DNA of 64,000 bases from Ophiocordyceps camponoti-saundersi (nom. inval.) (GCA_003339415.1 PDHQ01000019.1:62001-126000); one strand, 5' to 3'; positions 44,540-61,735 are shown, numbered from the stretch's first letter. Notes: generated by a model not told the origin, from the sequence alone. A program made the numbers and translations.

Positions 44540-46187
44540 ATGCTCCTTGCACTCGGAAAAGGCCAGGGCTTTGGACTCGTTCGTTTGACGCTTAAATATC
44601 ATCGTCGTCTTTCCTCACTGCCCCTCTTTCTTTCGGCCGGTTATTCCACTATGTCGAGCACCGAGGCTAAGCCGTCTCGCCCGGCCGTCACGCTCAAGAC
44701 GCCCAAAGGCACTCGTGACTGGAACGGCGCTGACATGCTCTTGCGAGACGAGGTCTTGTATGAGGTCGAGAGTGTACGCCGGCCAGGGGCCTGTCTGACG
44801 GTGCTTGCAGTAAAACTATCACGGACGTTTTCAAGCGCCATGGCGGAACGCCGCTCGATACCCCCGTCTTCGAGCTCAAGGAGATCCTTGCTGGCAGTGC
44901 GCTCACCCAAGCTTGAGCTATAGTCTCGGTGCGGCTTGCTGACTCGCTTCAGAATACGGCGAGGACTCGCGCCTCATGTACGACCTCGAAGACCAGGGCG
45001 GCGAGCTCTGTTCCCTGCGATTCGACCTCACGGTCCCCTTTGCGCGCTGGCTGGCCATGAACAACATCCAGCAGGTCAAGCGCTATCAGCTCGCCAAGGT
45101 CTATCGCCGGGATCAGCCGGCCATTGCTCGCGGCCGACTGCGCGAATTTCACCAATGCGACTTCGACATCGCTGGCGTTTACGACCCCATGATCCCCGAT
45201 GCCGAGACGCTTCGTATCATCGTTGAGGTCTTTGAGGCTCTCGATATCGGAATCACCATCAAGCTGAATCACAGAAAGATCCTCGATGGCATGTTTTCCG
45301 TGGCCGGCGTTCCCCCCGAGAAGATACGCTCTATCAGCTCCGCCGTCGATAAGCTCGATAAAATGGCATGGCCCGAGGTGAAGAAGGAGATGGTCGAAGA
45401 AAAGGGCCTATCGGAGGAAGTTGCCGATCGGATTGGCGAGTATGTGCGTCACAGTGGCACCGTCGCCGACGTCGTCGACCTTTTGCGGGCAAACGAGCAA
45501 CTATGCGCCAACGATGACATCAAGGCCGGCCTTGACGACATGGCGCTCTTGGCCTCTTATCTCAAGGCCCTAGACGTGATGCACAAAATCACGTTCGACC
45601 TCTCGCTCGCGCGAGGCCTGGATTACTACACAGGCCTGATATACGAGGTCATCAACCAGCCACCCAAGAGCGACGGCAGCGAGGCGCAAAAGAAGAGCAA
45701 GAAAGACGACCCGGCGACGCAAGTCGGCAGCATGGCAGCGGGCGGACGCTACGACAACCTGGTCGGCATGTACGGAAAACGCACCATCCCCTGCGTAGGC
45801 GTCTCCTTCGGCGTCGACCGCATCTTCACCATCCTCAAGTCTCGGCGCGAAAAAGAGAAGACGGCCCAGGCGCCGGCCATCGACGTCTACGTCATGGCCT
45901 TTGGCGGCAAGGAGTTCGACGGCCTGCTTCCCGAGCGCATGGACGTGGCCCGCAGGCTGTGGAGCGCCGGCATCCGGGCCGAGTACTCCCCCAAGGTGAA
46001 GCCGAAGCTGCCGCAGCAGTTCAAGGCTGCCGAGGACGCGCCGCTGGGCGTCATCCTCGGCCAGGACGAGCTGGCTGCCGGTCAGGTGCGGCTCAAGATG
46101 TTGGGCCAGTCGGATGCGGAGAAGGATCGGGGCTCGTTGGTGAAGCTGGATGATCTTGCTGCCGAGGTGAAAAAGTTGTTGCTGTAG
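44540..46187 (+). CDS. HTS1: Histidyl-tRNA synthetase, probable dual mitochondrial/cytosolic product
   Basis: Class II synthetase charging tRNA-His. Model: exons 44540-44757, 44811-44896, 44953-46187; 512 aa. The introns (53 and 56 nt, each with a CTGAC branch) were placed so the joins give [17 protein letters not shown] and EILAGKYGEDSRL, as in fungal homologues. Class II motifs: motif 2 in the [20 protein letters not shown] region, histidine-binding GLDYYTG, and motif 3 [10 protein letters not shown]. The ATG at 44540 gives a 37-residue extension, [20 protein letters not shown] then HRRLSS, rich in Arg/Leu with no acids, like a mitochondrial presequence; the in-frame ATG at 44651 (MSSTEAK) would make the 475-aa cytosolic form. 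Yeast HTS1 is known to use the same two-start scheme. Convergent with the ankyrin gene. Confidence 0.96.
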
Positions 46188-46451
46188 TTGAAAATCTTGG
46201 CGCACTGCCCCTTTTCGTTTGTTTGTGACGGAGCTGTTGGGACGGTGAGGGACCTGATTCCTGAGAATAGACTGGGGTTTGCGTGGTGGGAATTTGGGTG
46301 TCAGGCACCCATATCACTGACGATTCCTGGACGAAATGCTAGGTAAAAAAACTTGGTTTTTCACGTCTCAGGCACACTCCTTTTCCTTCCCAAACGACCC
46401 AATCCCATCCAACACTGTCACTCTGTAGTGAGATCACCAAGAACGTTGTCC

Positions 46452-49382
46452 CTATTCTTCCTCCTCCATAACCTCTAGTAACTTGGCGCTCGGACGGAGA
46501 AGAAGTCGGAGGAGCTGAACATCAGGGTGACATGGACATTCAGCCATTGATTCAAAAGCATCAGGGTTTGCGGGAAGACTCACATCTGCGTTGAACTTAT
46601 CGGCGTTCTTCCGGCCTTGCATAGCCAAGGCCGTGATGATATCTCCCAAGCCCTCTGAGAAGGAAAAGGAAGACTTCAGAGATTGGTCCTCCTCGAGTTT
46701 ATCCAGCAAAGATCTGGTGGAGGAACTTCGACTGACGTTCGACGTCAGAGTCAGTACAGAGCCATCACAGACGGTGAGGTCTTCTCTCCATTGTTTTCTG
46801 AAGGTATCGTGTGTTGTTCCGTCATTCTGTTATTTTCATGTCAGCTGCTTTAACTCTCATAAGTGAGACCCCTTCTAGCCGGCTTACCTCCTCGTCGGTG
46901 ATGATGAAAACTATGAGCGGCTTGCGGAACCCGTTACTTTTGATCCTTTTGGTGACCATAAGTTCCCCAAAGTGGTCCCTTGATCTTTTCAGCGGATTCG
47001 ATTTTGCTGTGGGAGAACTCAAGCCCAGCAGCGTTACTGACGATCCATCATCCGTCCGCTGAGCGATACTTTCCTCCAAGTCTTGGTTCACGCATGCCTC
47101 GTCTACCTTGCTGATAGCCTCCAAGCCCTGGATGGAGATGGGCTCACTGACTGCCTCATCACAGTGGACATCGGATCCAGATTTGTCCACGTCCGTGGAA
47201 GATGAGTTTTCAGTGGTCTTCCGCGCGGTGCTTTCCGAGTTGGCGTCGACTTGTTTGCCTCCACGTCGAAGCGAAGAAGTGACTTCTACGGCAGCGCGTA
47301 ACGTCAGTTTCGTCCGCGGGACTGCATTATAGAAGAAGACGGAGAAAAAGACATACCGCACAGAATGGCAACGTCATATAGCATGAGCTTCACAAGTCCT
47401 GCTTCGTCCCCTTCCGACACAACATCCCGGAAACGCTTTAGGAAACGAGGCACGATTATTGTTGCTTTTTTGGCCAGTATATTGATGATTGGGTCGTCGA
47501 TTCGGATGATGCTTGGCAACTTGTGTTTAACAAACTTGTGAAGATGGATGAAATACTCGTTTTGAGTCGATGGGATCTGATCTGTTTTCAGCCACTGATG
47601 ATCTTGAAACGGGAAACCAAAGGAACTTACCAGTTCGAAGCGTCGACTACTACGTTTGAGGGCAGAAATGGACTTGGCATTGCCACTCGACCGCGCGAGA
47701 TAAGAGGGAGAGCGCCCAAGCTTGTCGGTGGCCTCTTTATCGGCATTGGCAGCAAGGAGCCTCTCTAGAATTCGTATACGGCCCTTTTCGGCCGCGATAT
47801 GAAGGGCTGTCCGACCATGTCTATCACCGATATTGACATCAGCGCCTTCGTCGATGAGCATGCAGGCAGCCTCGAAATTATCACTCTCCGTGCTGAGGTG
47901 GAGAGCCGTCTGGCCTCGATCATCGACGATATCCTTGACAGAGCTGAAGCTATCGTCATCTATGAGTGAAGCAAGGGCCTGTAGATGGCCTCGATCAGCT
48001 GCGACGTGAAGTGCCGTTTGCCCCCGGTTGTCCTGATTGGTAAAATCCGGATCGGCGTCGATGAGACTCTTGATAACCAATGGGCCATGCTCGGCCGCGA
48101 AATGCAATGGAGTTCTCCCAAACTGATCCTCGGCATGGATGTCAGCGTCCAGTTCGAGGAGTAGCTCCACTGCGTCCCTGTTGTTTTTGCGGACGGCTTG
48201 GTGCAAGAGACTCTCCCCCTTTTCATCGTTGGCTTGCACGTTTGCCCCAGCGGCGACGAGGGCACGAGCGACGAGTTCGTGATTCGCTTCGACGGCCATG
48301 TATAGCGCAGTTGGATGGCTTTGTTCTATCAGGCTCGGCGGGGGGTAGCAGACTTTGAAGAGGATGGCTGCTGCCGCTGCTTCGTTTTCGCCAACTGCTT
48401 CAATAAGGGACGCACGTCGGTCTCGACTCGGAACCTGTCGTGACAACGTTCGCACAATCTGGGGATGATTTCGCTTGGCAGCGAAGACGAGCAAAGATGA
48501 AATCGTCTTTCTCTTCAGAGGACCTGATGGGTAGGCGCCGAGCAACAGGCCTAAAGCGGTTGAACTTCCATCATAGATGGCTCTGCGAAGGAGACCTTTT
48601 CCACCATCGCCACAGGTTACCTCGTCTTTGGCACCTCTTCCGAGAAGAAGCTCAAACGTCTCTATGTGGCCCGCCTGTGCAGCAACATATAGAGGGCTTA
48701 GGTCTTCGGAATTTCGTACTTTTACGTCGGCACCGAGGCGAATGAGGATCTGAGCTGCTTCAGTGTCTCCGTAAAAGGCCATCTGGTGAAGAAGAGTCTG
48801 GCCATCACTATACGGCTCATCAATTTTGGCGCCGGCCCCCTTGATCAGAGAGGCTGTCGTCCATTCGTGATTGCGAAGGGCATAGAATAGTGCAGTGCAA
48901 GACTGTGCGTCCTTGATGTCCAGTACGCCAGGCTGATTCGCAGACAAAAGGGCCTTGACAGCCTTCTCTCGCCCAGCTATCGTTGCCAAGTGCAGAGGCG
49001 TTTGGGAGCTGTTATCTTGTGAGGCCGGAGAGGCTTCGGATGTGAGCAAACGCGTTATAACAGCATCGTGGCCGTTCTCGGCTGCAAGGTGAAGTGGCAC
49101 ACGCCCTATTCTATTCTGAGGGGAAACAAGTGCTCCTTTGCGCAGAAGTTTGTCAACTTGCTGCAGTCTACCATGAGAAGCAGCTTCATGAAGTGCCGTG
49201 TTTCCGTCCTCGTCTTGGCTGTTGATAGTCTCCATGGGGAGTCTCGGTAGATATTTGTCGATGAACGAGTCGTCTCCGAGTTTGGAAGCGAGCCGGAGGT
49301 TGTCTCCGTAGTGTGCGCTCATGTATTTTGAAGCCGCTTGAGAGGCGCGAGGTTCGGGCTCTTCGTGAAGTGAGTCTGGCAT
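46452..49382 (-). CDS. Ankyrin-repeat protein with unassigned C-terminal domain
   Basis: Model with five exons: 49382-47631, 47576-47357, 47285-46888, 46826-46584 and 46514-46452; 891 aa. Introns 2 and 3 (71 and 61 nt) have GTATGT/GTAAGC donors, CTGAC branches and AG ends and are secure; introns 1 and 4 (54 and 69 nt) have good GTAAGT/GTGAGT donors but weaker branch sites and are multiples of three, so they could be retained. Residues about 40-560 hold a dozen or more ankyrin repeats (DGNTALHEAASHGR, RTPLHFAAEHGP, GQTALHVAADRGH). The C-terminal third has a hydrophobic-basic helix region (IINILAKKATIIVPRFLKRF), then Ser/Thr- and Asp-rich sequence and a stretch ending LLEVMEEEE. No effector domain recognised. 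Such proteins often mediate protein binding in fungal recognition systems. Confidence 0.75.
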
Positions 49383-53630
<4,248 letters not shown>

Positions 53631-53890
53631 GCTGGATATCACAAATCGTTTCATAGCACATTAGCGAGGGATAGACGTCGATCTCGAGTAACAAGTAACA
53701 CAGAACTACATAGAAGGCCAGCACATTGAGAAATTATTCGAGGAATGGAATTGCTTTCTAATTATGAACGATCTCTATATGGACAATTGAATCACCTTGT
53801 TGTTTTTCCGAGCAGTTTTTTTTCCCATTCGAAAAAGAGGGACACCAACAATTGCCCTCCTGTGGCTCTATATACGAAATATCTAATACT

Positions 53891-56800
53891 CTACCCTTTC
53901 TCAGGGACTGTGATAATTTCGTTATCATATATCCAGTAGTCCTTATCCGTCATGTCCCCGATAGACGAGTCCTGACCTAGAAGACTCAGGTAGCCCTCAG
54001 GACGGAGTTGCCGCTTGCTATTCCGGTTGGCATCCCAGATGCACGGCAGCTCTAAGCTCCTCCAGGAAACCCGTCTTCTGGAAAAGATGGTACGGATGAT
54101 GTCTCGACGGTAATGAGGTTTATGGCGGTCAGCCCACTTGGGATAACCTTCTGGAAAGCCCACTGTGAATTCAATCCACTGCGCGTAGCCGGGCTCAATA
54201 CAAAAGAGGTTATCCTCCAAGGGTATTATCTGTCTGATGTTGAATTCAGGCCCTAAAACGAGGACGGCGACGAATAAAGCTTCTTTATCTTGATTGATCA
54301 GAGTAAGTCGGAATTTCTGATTGACAGGGTAATAAGTTGGGCTGGACAAGGCTTCGGCCGAGGATAGCACGGGGTTCAAATGCTGGGTAATAAACGGATT
54401 TGGAGATGCTGTGTGAAGGCGTAGAATCTGCTCGAATCGAAGGAGATGAAAGAACGAAGCAGCCAATGCTGATGCAGCTTCCACAGATGTGCCATCCTTG
54501 ATCTGTAGAGGTTGTACCGCATCGTCATATCCGACTACCGACTGAGGCCCAAAGATTTGGACGCGACCATCGACAAGCTGGAGTCTCCATTTATGAACGG
54601 CTGACCGTAGCACATGATCATCTGAGCTGACGAGATTGATTAAATTGGTCGTCCGACTGCTTAAGAAGTCCCAAAAGTTCCACTGGAACTTTTTTCCCAC
54701 CATGGTAGAGTCAATGAAAACTTCCAGAGGTCTCGCTCCAAAGCTCCAGCGCCAAGGAAAGATTATATTGTCGTGTTGGTCCAGTAAAGTCGCGTAGTCT
54801 TTGGAAACGCTTGCACAACAGCGGAATTGAGAGACGTCGTCGACATGGATAGTGTGACGAACAGACGATGTAGGGGCATGTGGTGTAAACTCGGCCCCAA
54901 CATGGACTCCATGTGCCTCACCAACTGGTATAAAGACCCGGCCGCCATCTATCCGGACCACTAGGGGCGGTGAAGGAGAGAAGATGCCTGAGAAGCCGGG
55001 GGTGGGATTTTGAACCTGAATTCGGTTTGTCGACTCGTCCTTGCCGGAGACGGATGCGGTCTCGGAGCTATCGCGTCCGGGAAGCTCGTCTCCAAAGAAG
55101 CCTTGAAGCTTGCGGTAGCCGCCGCGCGTGCCGATAGTCTTAGACCCCTGACTACTGGCGGTTGCGATACTGGCGAGAGAAGGCCTCCGCGCGTCGACGG
55201 GGGAGTAGGGTATGTCGGGGGATTCGGGGATATCTGGAGGGACCGCGCCGTGGCGGGGGCCGGAATGGCCCGGGTCCAAAAAGCCCGCTCCAAGCGACCC
55301 CTTTGGAGGTGGTGAGAGCGGAATCGTGGTTGCTTCCAGAGCCGGAATGGTAGCAGCTGGTACTCTCTGTTCGATCTCCTTGATGCGTGGGTCGTGAGCC
55401 TCCGCCTCGCTGCTCGGTTTGCTAGCTGCGGTGATCGGCTTCGTCTTCTCCTCTCCGTATTGGATTTCCTCCGTAGGGTTTTCATTCATTACTATTGCGT
55501 CGTCTCCCATATGCGTGCCGCTGCTGAGTAGTGATCGTATTATGGGATCGTTCCCAAAGTCGTCGACTGGTGCGTCAGTGGCCTCGGTGAGAAAACCCCA
55601 CTCAGAATGTCTCCGGTCCTCATAGGGTATCCCCTCGAAGACTTCAAACTCATTCCACGTAGAATGAATACTGAAATCAAAGAATATCGGCTTAACGTAT
55701 CTTTCGGCGTCTTCCTGGATCGTGCTTCTGCTTGCCGGTTTAGGCGCAAAGGAGGAGCCCTCCTCGCCAACCGAGCTCTCTGTCGCCTCGTCATCATAAG
55801 CTGGAAGCGATTTCAGTGCAAGGGACCTGAGATGGCCCGCGATGTGGTCCTCCAAGGCACCGGTGACATCGCAAGCGCCGCAGAGAGGGCAAGATTCAAA
55901 CATGAATCCCAATGGACGGCCATTTCTCTGGGCGAGTGCACGAAGCTGTGGTTCCGTAAAAGAGCCCAAGTGTGCTTCTCTCATGTGGTTAAGGTAGTCC
56001 GCCTCGCTGGGGAAGATACAAAGGCCGTGAGATTTAGCGTTGCAGCGCCAGCGCATTATATGCCCGCGCATGTGCTGCAACCAGTCGCTGCTATGTGTAA
56101 ACAGCTCGTCCTGCTGGTCACATTCGTCAAACAGGCATATGTATGGGTCGAGATCGTTGTTGACATGAGCCCTTAGAGTGTTGTCAGCACTGACTCAGTT
56201 GATCGTGCTCGCACGAAATATTGCTTGAGGGGAGGTGGCCAACTGCGTACTTCCATATCTTGTCGTCACTTACGAAAAGGCTTGGCAAGGCGTAGAGGCA
56301 AAGAGGGCAGATGATCTCGGGAATCGCCTGGAGGCATTCGTTCCAGTCCCGCCGTAAGCCAGTCTGGAGTCTGGTTTTCGCTTCTGATATTCTTCCGCGC
56401 CACACATGCTCAGGTATGGACTCAAGGTTTTCCCTATTCCACTTAGCAAGAATCCTTGTCAGGCCCCAAGCCTGATCTGGCTTCGGGTGTGTGGGCGACG
56501 TGGCCAAACTGCCAGTGTTAAATTTGTCCAGCTCAGCTGGCGAATCTATAAGTTGCTGCTGGATGAGACGTTGTTTGTCTGGATGATAGCCGGGGATGGA
56601 TCCAATATAAGCCCTGTGTTCTTCTTCCCGTTTCTTCTTTAGCATCTTGTACCTTCGCTTAATGCGGCAGAGGGGTGCAGGCGGGAAGACCAGTTCCTCG
56701 TGGTTGTCAAGGGCGATCGTCTTGGTAGCAGAGACGACGGAGGGCGCGGAGACTCTCTGGAAGTTCTCGGCAACCAAGGTCGTGGCACTTGGTACGGCCG

Positions 56801-58234
56801 AATTGGCTACACTGCGAGGAGGCTCCAGGTTCTGGGCAAAGGCACTCGCGCCGTAGTCTTGAGGCAGCTCTACCGCGGTAGTGACTTGCTGTTGCGAAAC
56901 GGAGGGCTCAATCCTAGGTTCCGATACCGTCCTGTCGGTGCGAATGGGGCTCTTCCCGTAGCGTAACCTCTTGTATAGTATCCTCTTTCGTCGTAAGACC
57001 ATGGAGGAGGCGAGGCGCTGGCGAAGATGATGCGCGATGGCAGGGAATCTTCCAACGATGTAGTTGGCGTAGACTTCTTGTAGTAACGGCTCTGCATCGT
57101 TCCCTTCAATGTCCCGGATGCAGTATGACTTGGCTACTCTGATACTCTGCGCTTCCTTGCCGGCTCTTCGTATGGTGTTTGACAGGCGGTAGAGTAGCGT
57201 TATCTCGTAAGCTACGGCTCGAATAGCCGAGTCGAAGTTATCTTCAGCGTTATCATCCACTGCAGCCATTGAGGCAGGATTAGCTTGCAGACACTCCTGG
57301 TCTTGCTCGAACGACGAGAAGTGGCAGTCCTCGAATCTCGCTTTCGTCAGCTCGTTCACTGAGACCTTGGCTTGATGCTTTCCCGCTCGTGCTTGTTGCT
57401 GTGCATCAACCTCGGTCTCATCTTCGTCATCAGAGTTCGTCACACTCTTGGCCGCTACGCTTCGTTAGCATATCGCCATCACTTCGAGCTCGAAAAACGC
57501 ACCTTTCCCACTGCGCCCTTTCTCCTCCTCCTCCAGAGCCTTCTTCTCCTCGATTCTCTTCCCAGCTTTCTCCATAGCCAACCTTGCTGCTTTCTTAGCC
57601 CTGTCGTTGGCCTCTTTCTTCTCGGCCTCTGTCTTCGCCGCCGCAGCCTCAGACTTCTTCGACCCCGCCGTCTTCTGCGGCCCTTTGGGGATTGGCTCTT
57701 GCGCCTTGCTTGGCGTCTTACTGCCGCCCCCCATCGCCGTCAAGGTCTTCTGTCCCTTGGGGAATGGATGTGCGCTAGCGACGCCCTGTAATCGTAGCAC
57801 AGACAGACCTACGAGGCACTCGACGTTAGGGTCTCGCCAAAGGGGGGGGGGGGGGAGAGTAAAGTGCCTTTCTAGGCCCATCCATAGATGAACACAATAG
57901 CCGTGCCAGCTCATCGTGGAGGGCGTCGAACTCGAAAAGGCGTCAGACTTGGAAGCGACTTACTGTCTTGTAAGCTATCGGAAAGGCCCTCGAGAAGGCC
58001 TATCACCGCCTCCTGAACGTCGGGCGCCTCTCTGAGGCGATGATCCATTGAAGCTCGGCCTCCCGCAAAGACGCCGATGCTCGAGGCCCAGATGGAAAAC
58101 CTTGCCAGCTGGTCTTCGACGGACGCGGCCATCCGCGGGGGAAGCGAAGCGGATAAGTTGATGCATTGCTGAAAGAAGCTGAGGGCTCGCGTCGCGCAAC
58201 TTGACACTGTCGGCTTCGGCGACGACTGCGACAT
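53891..58234 (-). CDS. Large C2H2 zinc-finger protein, AcuF-like family
   Basis: Model with four exons: 58234-57964, 57808-57503, 57454-56251, 56171-53891; 1353 aa. Introns of 155, 48 and 79 nt all have GT-AG ends and CTAAC/CTGAC branches. Family blocks of the fungal proteins often labelled 'oxidoreductase acuF-like C2H2' are clear: the N-terminal helical RFSIWASSIGVFAGGRASMD and HRLREAPDV; the middle EITLLYRLSNTIRRAGKEAQ, IRDIEGNDAEP and LRRKRILYKRLRYG; then zinc-finger-like pairs CPLCLYALPSLF, ICLFDECDQQDEL, the CNAKSHGLC/HMREAHL segment and CPLCGACDVTGALEDHIAGH. The C-terminal half (about 780-1353) is Pro/Ser-rich and then an uncharacterised folded region ending ITVPEKG. It has no enzyme signature. 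It is divergent from the subtilase gene, starts 265 bp apart. Function unknown. Confidence 0.75.
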
Positions 58235-58499
58235 CTTATGGCTTTTCGATGGACGATAAACACATGGAGAGGTTGAAGGAGGAGGAAAATTGGCAGAGAT
58301 AACGTCTCCGTCGAGAAGGTCAAGTATGTTCGTACTGGAATCAGTAAACGGTAATGCCGCCGTCCAAAGTGATGCCCCTGTTCTGACATGCAGGCTGATG
58401 ATGACTGCGGCGACACACGTGCGTCTGCATTATTCGTTCACCTGCCTGCCAGTATCCCCAACTAGGTCTCTTGAAATCTGCAACACCGTCGACGCCTCC
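58235..58499. promoter_or_regulatory. Short divergent promoter of the C2H2/subtilase pair
   Basis: Only 265 bp separate the two start codons, so both genes must share control elements. No clear TATA box was seen. Confidence 0.55.
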
Positions 58500-61400
58500 A
58501 TGGCACCAACCATCGTCGACTTGGCATTGGCGACGTCGGAATCGGTCCGGCAGATCGCCAATCTCCTCGTCAGAGACCTTCAACCAAGCCCGCTAAAGAC
58601 ATTCTACCGCCACCTGATCTCTTACTGTATCCTCGTCAGCGACCATGTCGGCCGCATCAAGTCCGCGCTGGGCCCGGAGAGCGAGATAGGCACTCGTATC
58701 TTGGACATCTTTGAGTCGCTCGTCGCTTCCACGATGCGGACGGAAACGACGACCCGAGCATATCCGCGGCAGCACTCCCTCAACGACCATTGGAGTTGTT
58801 TGCGATCCCAGAGCAAAGACATCAGACGCCACTTCGCGATTGTCTGTTTCGTGGTCGAGCCCGCTTCGCTGCTGCAAGACTACGAAGAATCTTTCTCGAC
58901 GTGGTATGACGATGTCATTGCGAGATACCCCGAGGACGGAACGCTGTGTTCAGCGGCAGGTCCGTATGCTACGCCCGGGAGGAACAGAATTGAGCCGTCG
59001 TATGTCGTCGACACCGCTGCTCGGTCGCTATTCGAGGCTCTCGTGCGCTCAACCAAGTGCGAGTGCTTGCCGGAGCACAAGCTCGATGCCAGTCTCCGCC
59101 TCGGCACATACCGAAACCCTGCCGTCGACGACCAAACCGACTTCGACATGTTTCTCGCCTCCAACCAAGACTTGCAGGAGGTTCGTGTCCATACCGTCAG
59201 AGAGGGCATAGTGCGAATCGTCGTGAACGATGAGGTGCGGTCCCCCGCTGCTCCACAACCCAAGGTTCTGGGGTATAAGCCCATGGCGGTCAAGACGCTG
59301 TGCAAGCAGATTGAAAAGATGCAGGGGACGGCCTCGCAGCGGCTCGAGCTCAAGGTCGAACGAGGCCGGCTCCTCAAATTGCGGTCCGAGAAGAGCAGCT
59401 TCCGCATCGACAAGAAACGCCCTCCTGTGCCTCTGCAAGGCATCATCCGGGACGGTTCCCGAGCCCTGACGGAGAAGACGAAGCGCATTCTGGCCGTACT
59501 GCTAAGCTACGCCGTCTTCCATCTGCACGGTACTCCATGGCTTCAGCCCACCTGGGATTCGTCCCAGATTCTCTTCTTCCAAAATCTTTCGTCCCAGATG
59601 CCCCTCAGGCCTTTTTTCCAAGCCCAGCTGAGCGGCCGCCAGGTCACTGAACAGCCGGATCTACCTCTCGACGACAGTCAAGGGGACTTTGATCCTGACG
59701 ACCTACAGCTTGACGACCTAGACCCAGACGATGTCCAGCACCCGCTGCCAAGCCTGGTCACCCTTGCCGTAATTCTAATGGAGCTGTACTTTGTCACCCC
59801 ATTCGACGTCCTGGCCAGCAGTCGGGGGTTCATGCTCCCCAATGGGACGCACAGCTGTACTCGATTGCTCGACGTGGCCTCGATCTTCGACGAGTATAAA
59901 AGCGAGATTCCTCAGAATTCACGTTTTTATCATGCCATACACAGTTGCCTGGATCCCAGGATATGGCAAGACGAGGGGAGCCTCATGTTGGATGACGTGA
60001 CGCTGCGAACCATGGTATACAAGGAGATTGTCCAGCCGCTCGAGGATGAATTATGCGACGCCTTTAAATTCATTACCATAGAAGAGCTCGATAAGATGGC
60101 CGAGTCGGTAGACCTCGGCAACTGGGGACAGACGATCCAGATACAACAAAACGAGCGGCAGACCGGGCCCTTAGTTAACCCCGTGGTCGACAGGATACTG
60201 CCCCATCGATATCAGAATTCGACAACGTCACGCCTCATATCCCCTCAGCATTGTGCAGTCATTCAAAGCCTCAATTCTATGGCTATTGAATGCCGTTCTC
60301 TGTCAACGCGGAAGCAAGAGTCGACCTCGGCGATTGAGTTTGCGACCGCTGAATTCTACGACGACGCGAAGCCCTCAGGGGCTCACTCAATTGAGGAGTA
60401 CGTTCTTGATAGTCTATGCTATCCAAGTTCCTCTTAACTTTCTTGCTCTGGCAGTTCCTTTCTCATCAGCTGTTCACCCACGGCGTCGATGTCTAACATA
60501 GCTGCAGACTCGAGAACTACTTGAACTGGAGAGACGAGTTCAATGCTGTTTACGAGAAACATATTCTCCCTTGCAAGCATCGCTCGCCAGTCAAGATAGC
60601 GGTGCTTGACACCGGCTTTGACGGCTCGCACGCTGAATCGGACACGTCGCAGATCAAAGTCAGGCGTGACTGGACGGTCGTGACCAACACTTACAAAAGC
60701 GACACAACCAAGGCTCACGACAACGACGGCCATGGTACCTTCACGGCGACTTTGATCATGGACTATGCCCCTGACGCTGAGTTGTACATCGCCAAGATCG
60801 CGAAGGGAGCTCCCTGCGACCCGTCCGTGGTTGCAGAAGTATGTGCATATGCCGACTCAGTCTTTCCCAGAACGCCAGCTGAACTGCAGCACAGGCTATC
60901 AAGACGTCCGTAGATGAATGGCATGTCGATATCATCTCCATGTCCTTTGGCTATCCGACGAACCAAATTGACGGCTACGAGAAGCTGCAGAAAGCCCTTT
61001 TGCACGCACATTCCAAAAATGTGCTGATGTTCGCGGCCGCCTCGAACAGCGGTGCGAACCTGGACCGAGCATATCCTGCCCGAGACCAACATGTCATCTG
61101 CATCCACTCGACTGATTCGCACGGGAATCGTTCAAGGTTCAGCCCTACGGCGCTGGCTCACGACGCCAACATAGCCACCATAGGGGAATCCATCCAGTCT
61201 GCCTGGCCCGTGACGCTCTGCGATACGGAGGCAAACCCATACTGCGTCCAACGCAAATCAGGCACATCGTTCGCGACGCCGATTGCCGTCGGCATCGGCG
61301 CGTTCTTACTGCAGTATGCGAGGATCCACCTGGCAGCAGTGGCCGACCAGCTGAAGCACCAGTCCAAGATGAAGGATGTTCTCCTCAAGATTGCCGAAAA

Positions 61401-61524
61401 GACTCAGCGATGCGAAAGAAGGGACGACTACAACTATGTTGCGCTGAGCCTCTACTCAGACAACTTGTTCGGCAAGGATAAGCAGTTCATTGATGCCACT
61501 CTTGAAGAGCTCTTGAAACGCTAA
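58500..61524 (+). CDS. Intracellular subtilase with DUF7580-like N-terminal region
   Basis: Model: exons 58500-60397, 60508-60838, 60895-61524; 952 aa. Introns of 110 and 56 nt have GTACGT/GTATGT donors and AG ends, with CTAAC in the first. There is no signal peptide (MAPTIVDLALATSESVRQI), so it is a cytosolic-type S8 protease. The N-terminal about 630 residues show blocks known from fungal DUF7580/STAND-like proteins: AVLLSYAVFHLHGTPWLQPT, ILFFQNL, PSLVTLAVILMELYF, LLDVASIFDEY and FYHAIHSCLDP. An acidic stretch (DFDPDDLQLDDLDPDD) lies near 475. The C-terminal peptidase has Asp 667 (AVLDTGFDGSH), His 708 (NDGHGTFTA) and Ser 868 (SGTSFATP), so it is predicted active. This architecture resembles fungal non-self-recognition proteins, an inference from domains only. 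Confidence 0.85.
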
Positions 61525-61735
61525 ACGAGAGGGGGTGTTGGGAGCTGGAAGCCTCTCATGACTTCGTCTTTGGGCTTGTCTTGTAATACACTGATGCTTC
61601 TATGAGTTTTCCAAGTCAAGAGCATCCTATGCTAGCTTTCTCGAGAGATTACAACTAATCAACGGTCTCGACGGCGGCATTACACTACAAGAGTACGGCA
61701 TATGTTGGCAAAACACATTCTGGCTACTTTGGCTT

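Noticed and set aside
57911..57963. Short separate gene from the frame DELARLLCSSMDGP upstream of 57808
   Set aside because: No start or splice fits it; it lies in the 155-nt intron whose CTAAC and TAG near 57809 link the exons in frame.
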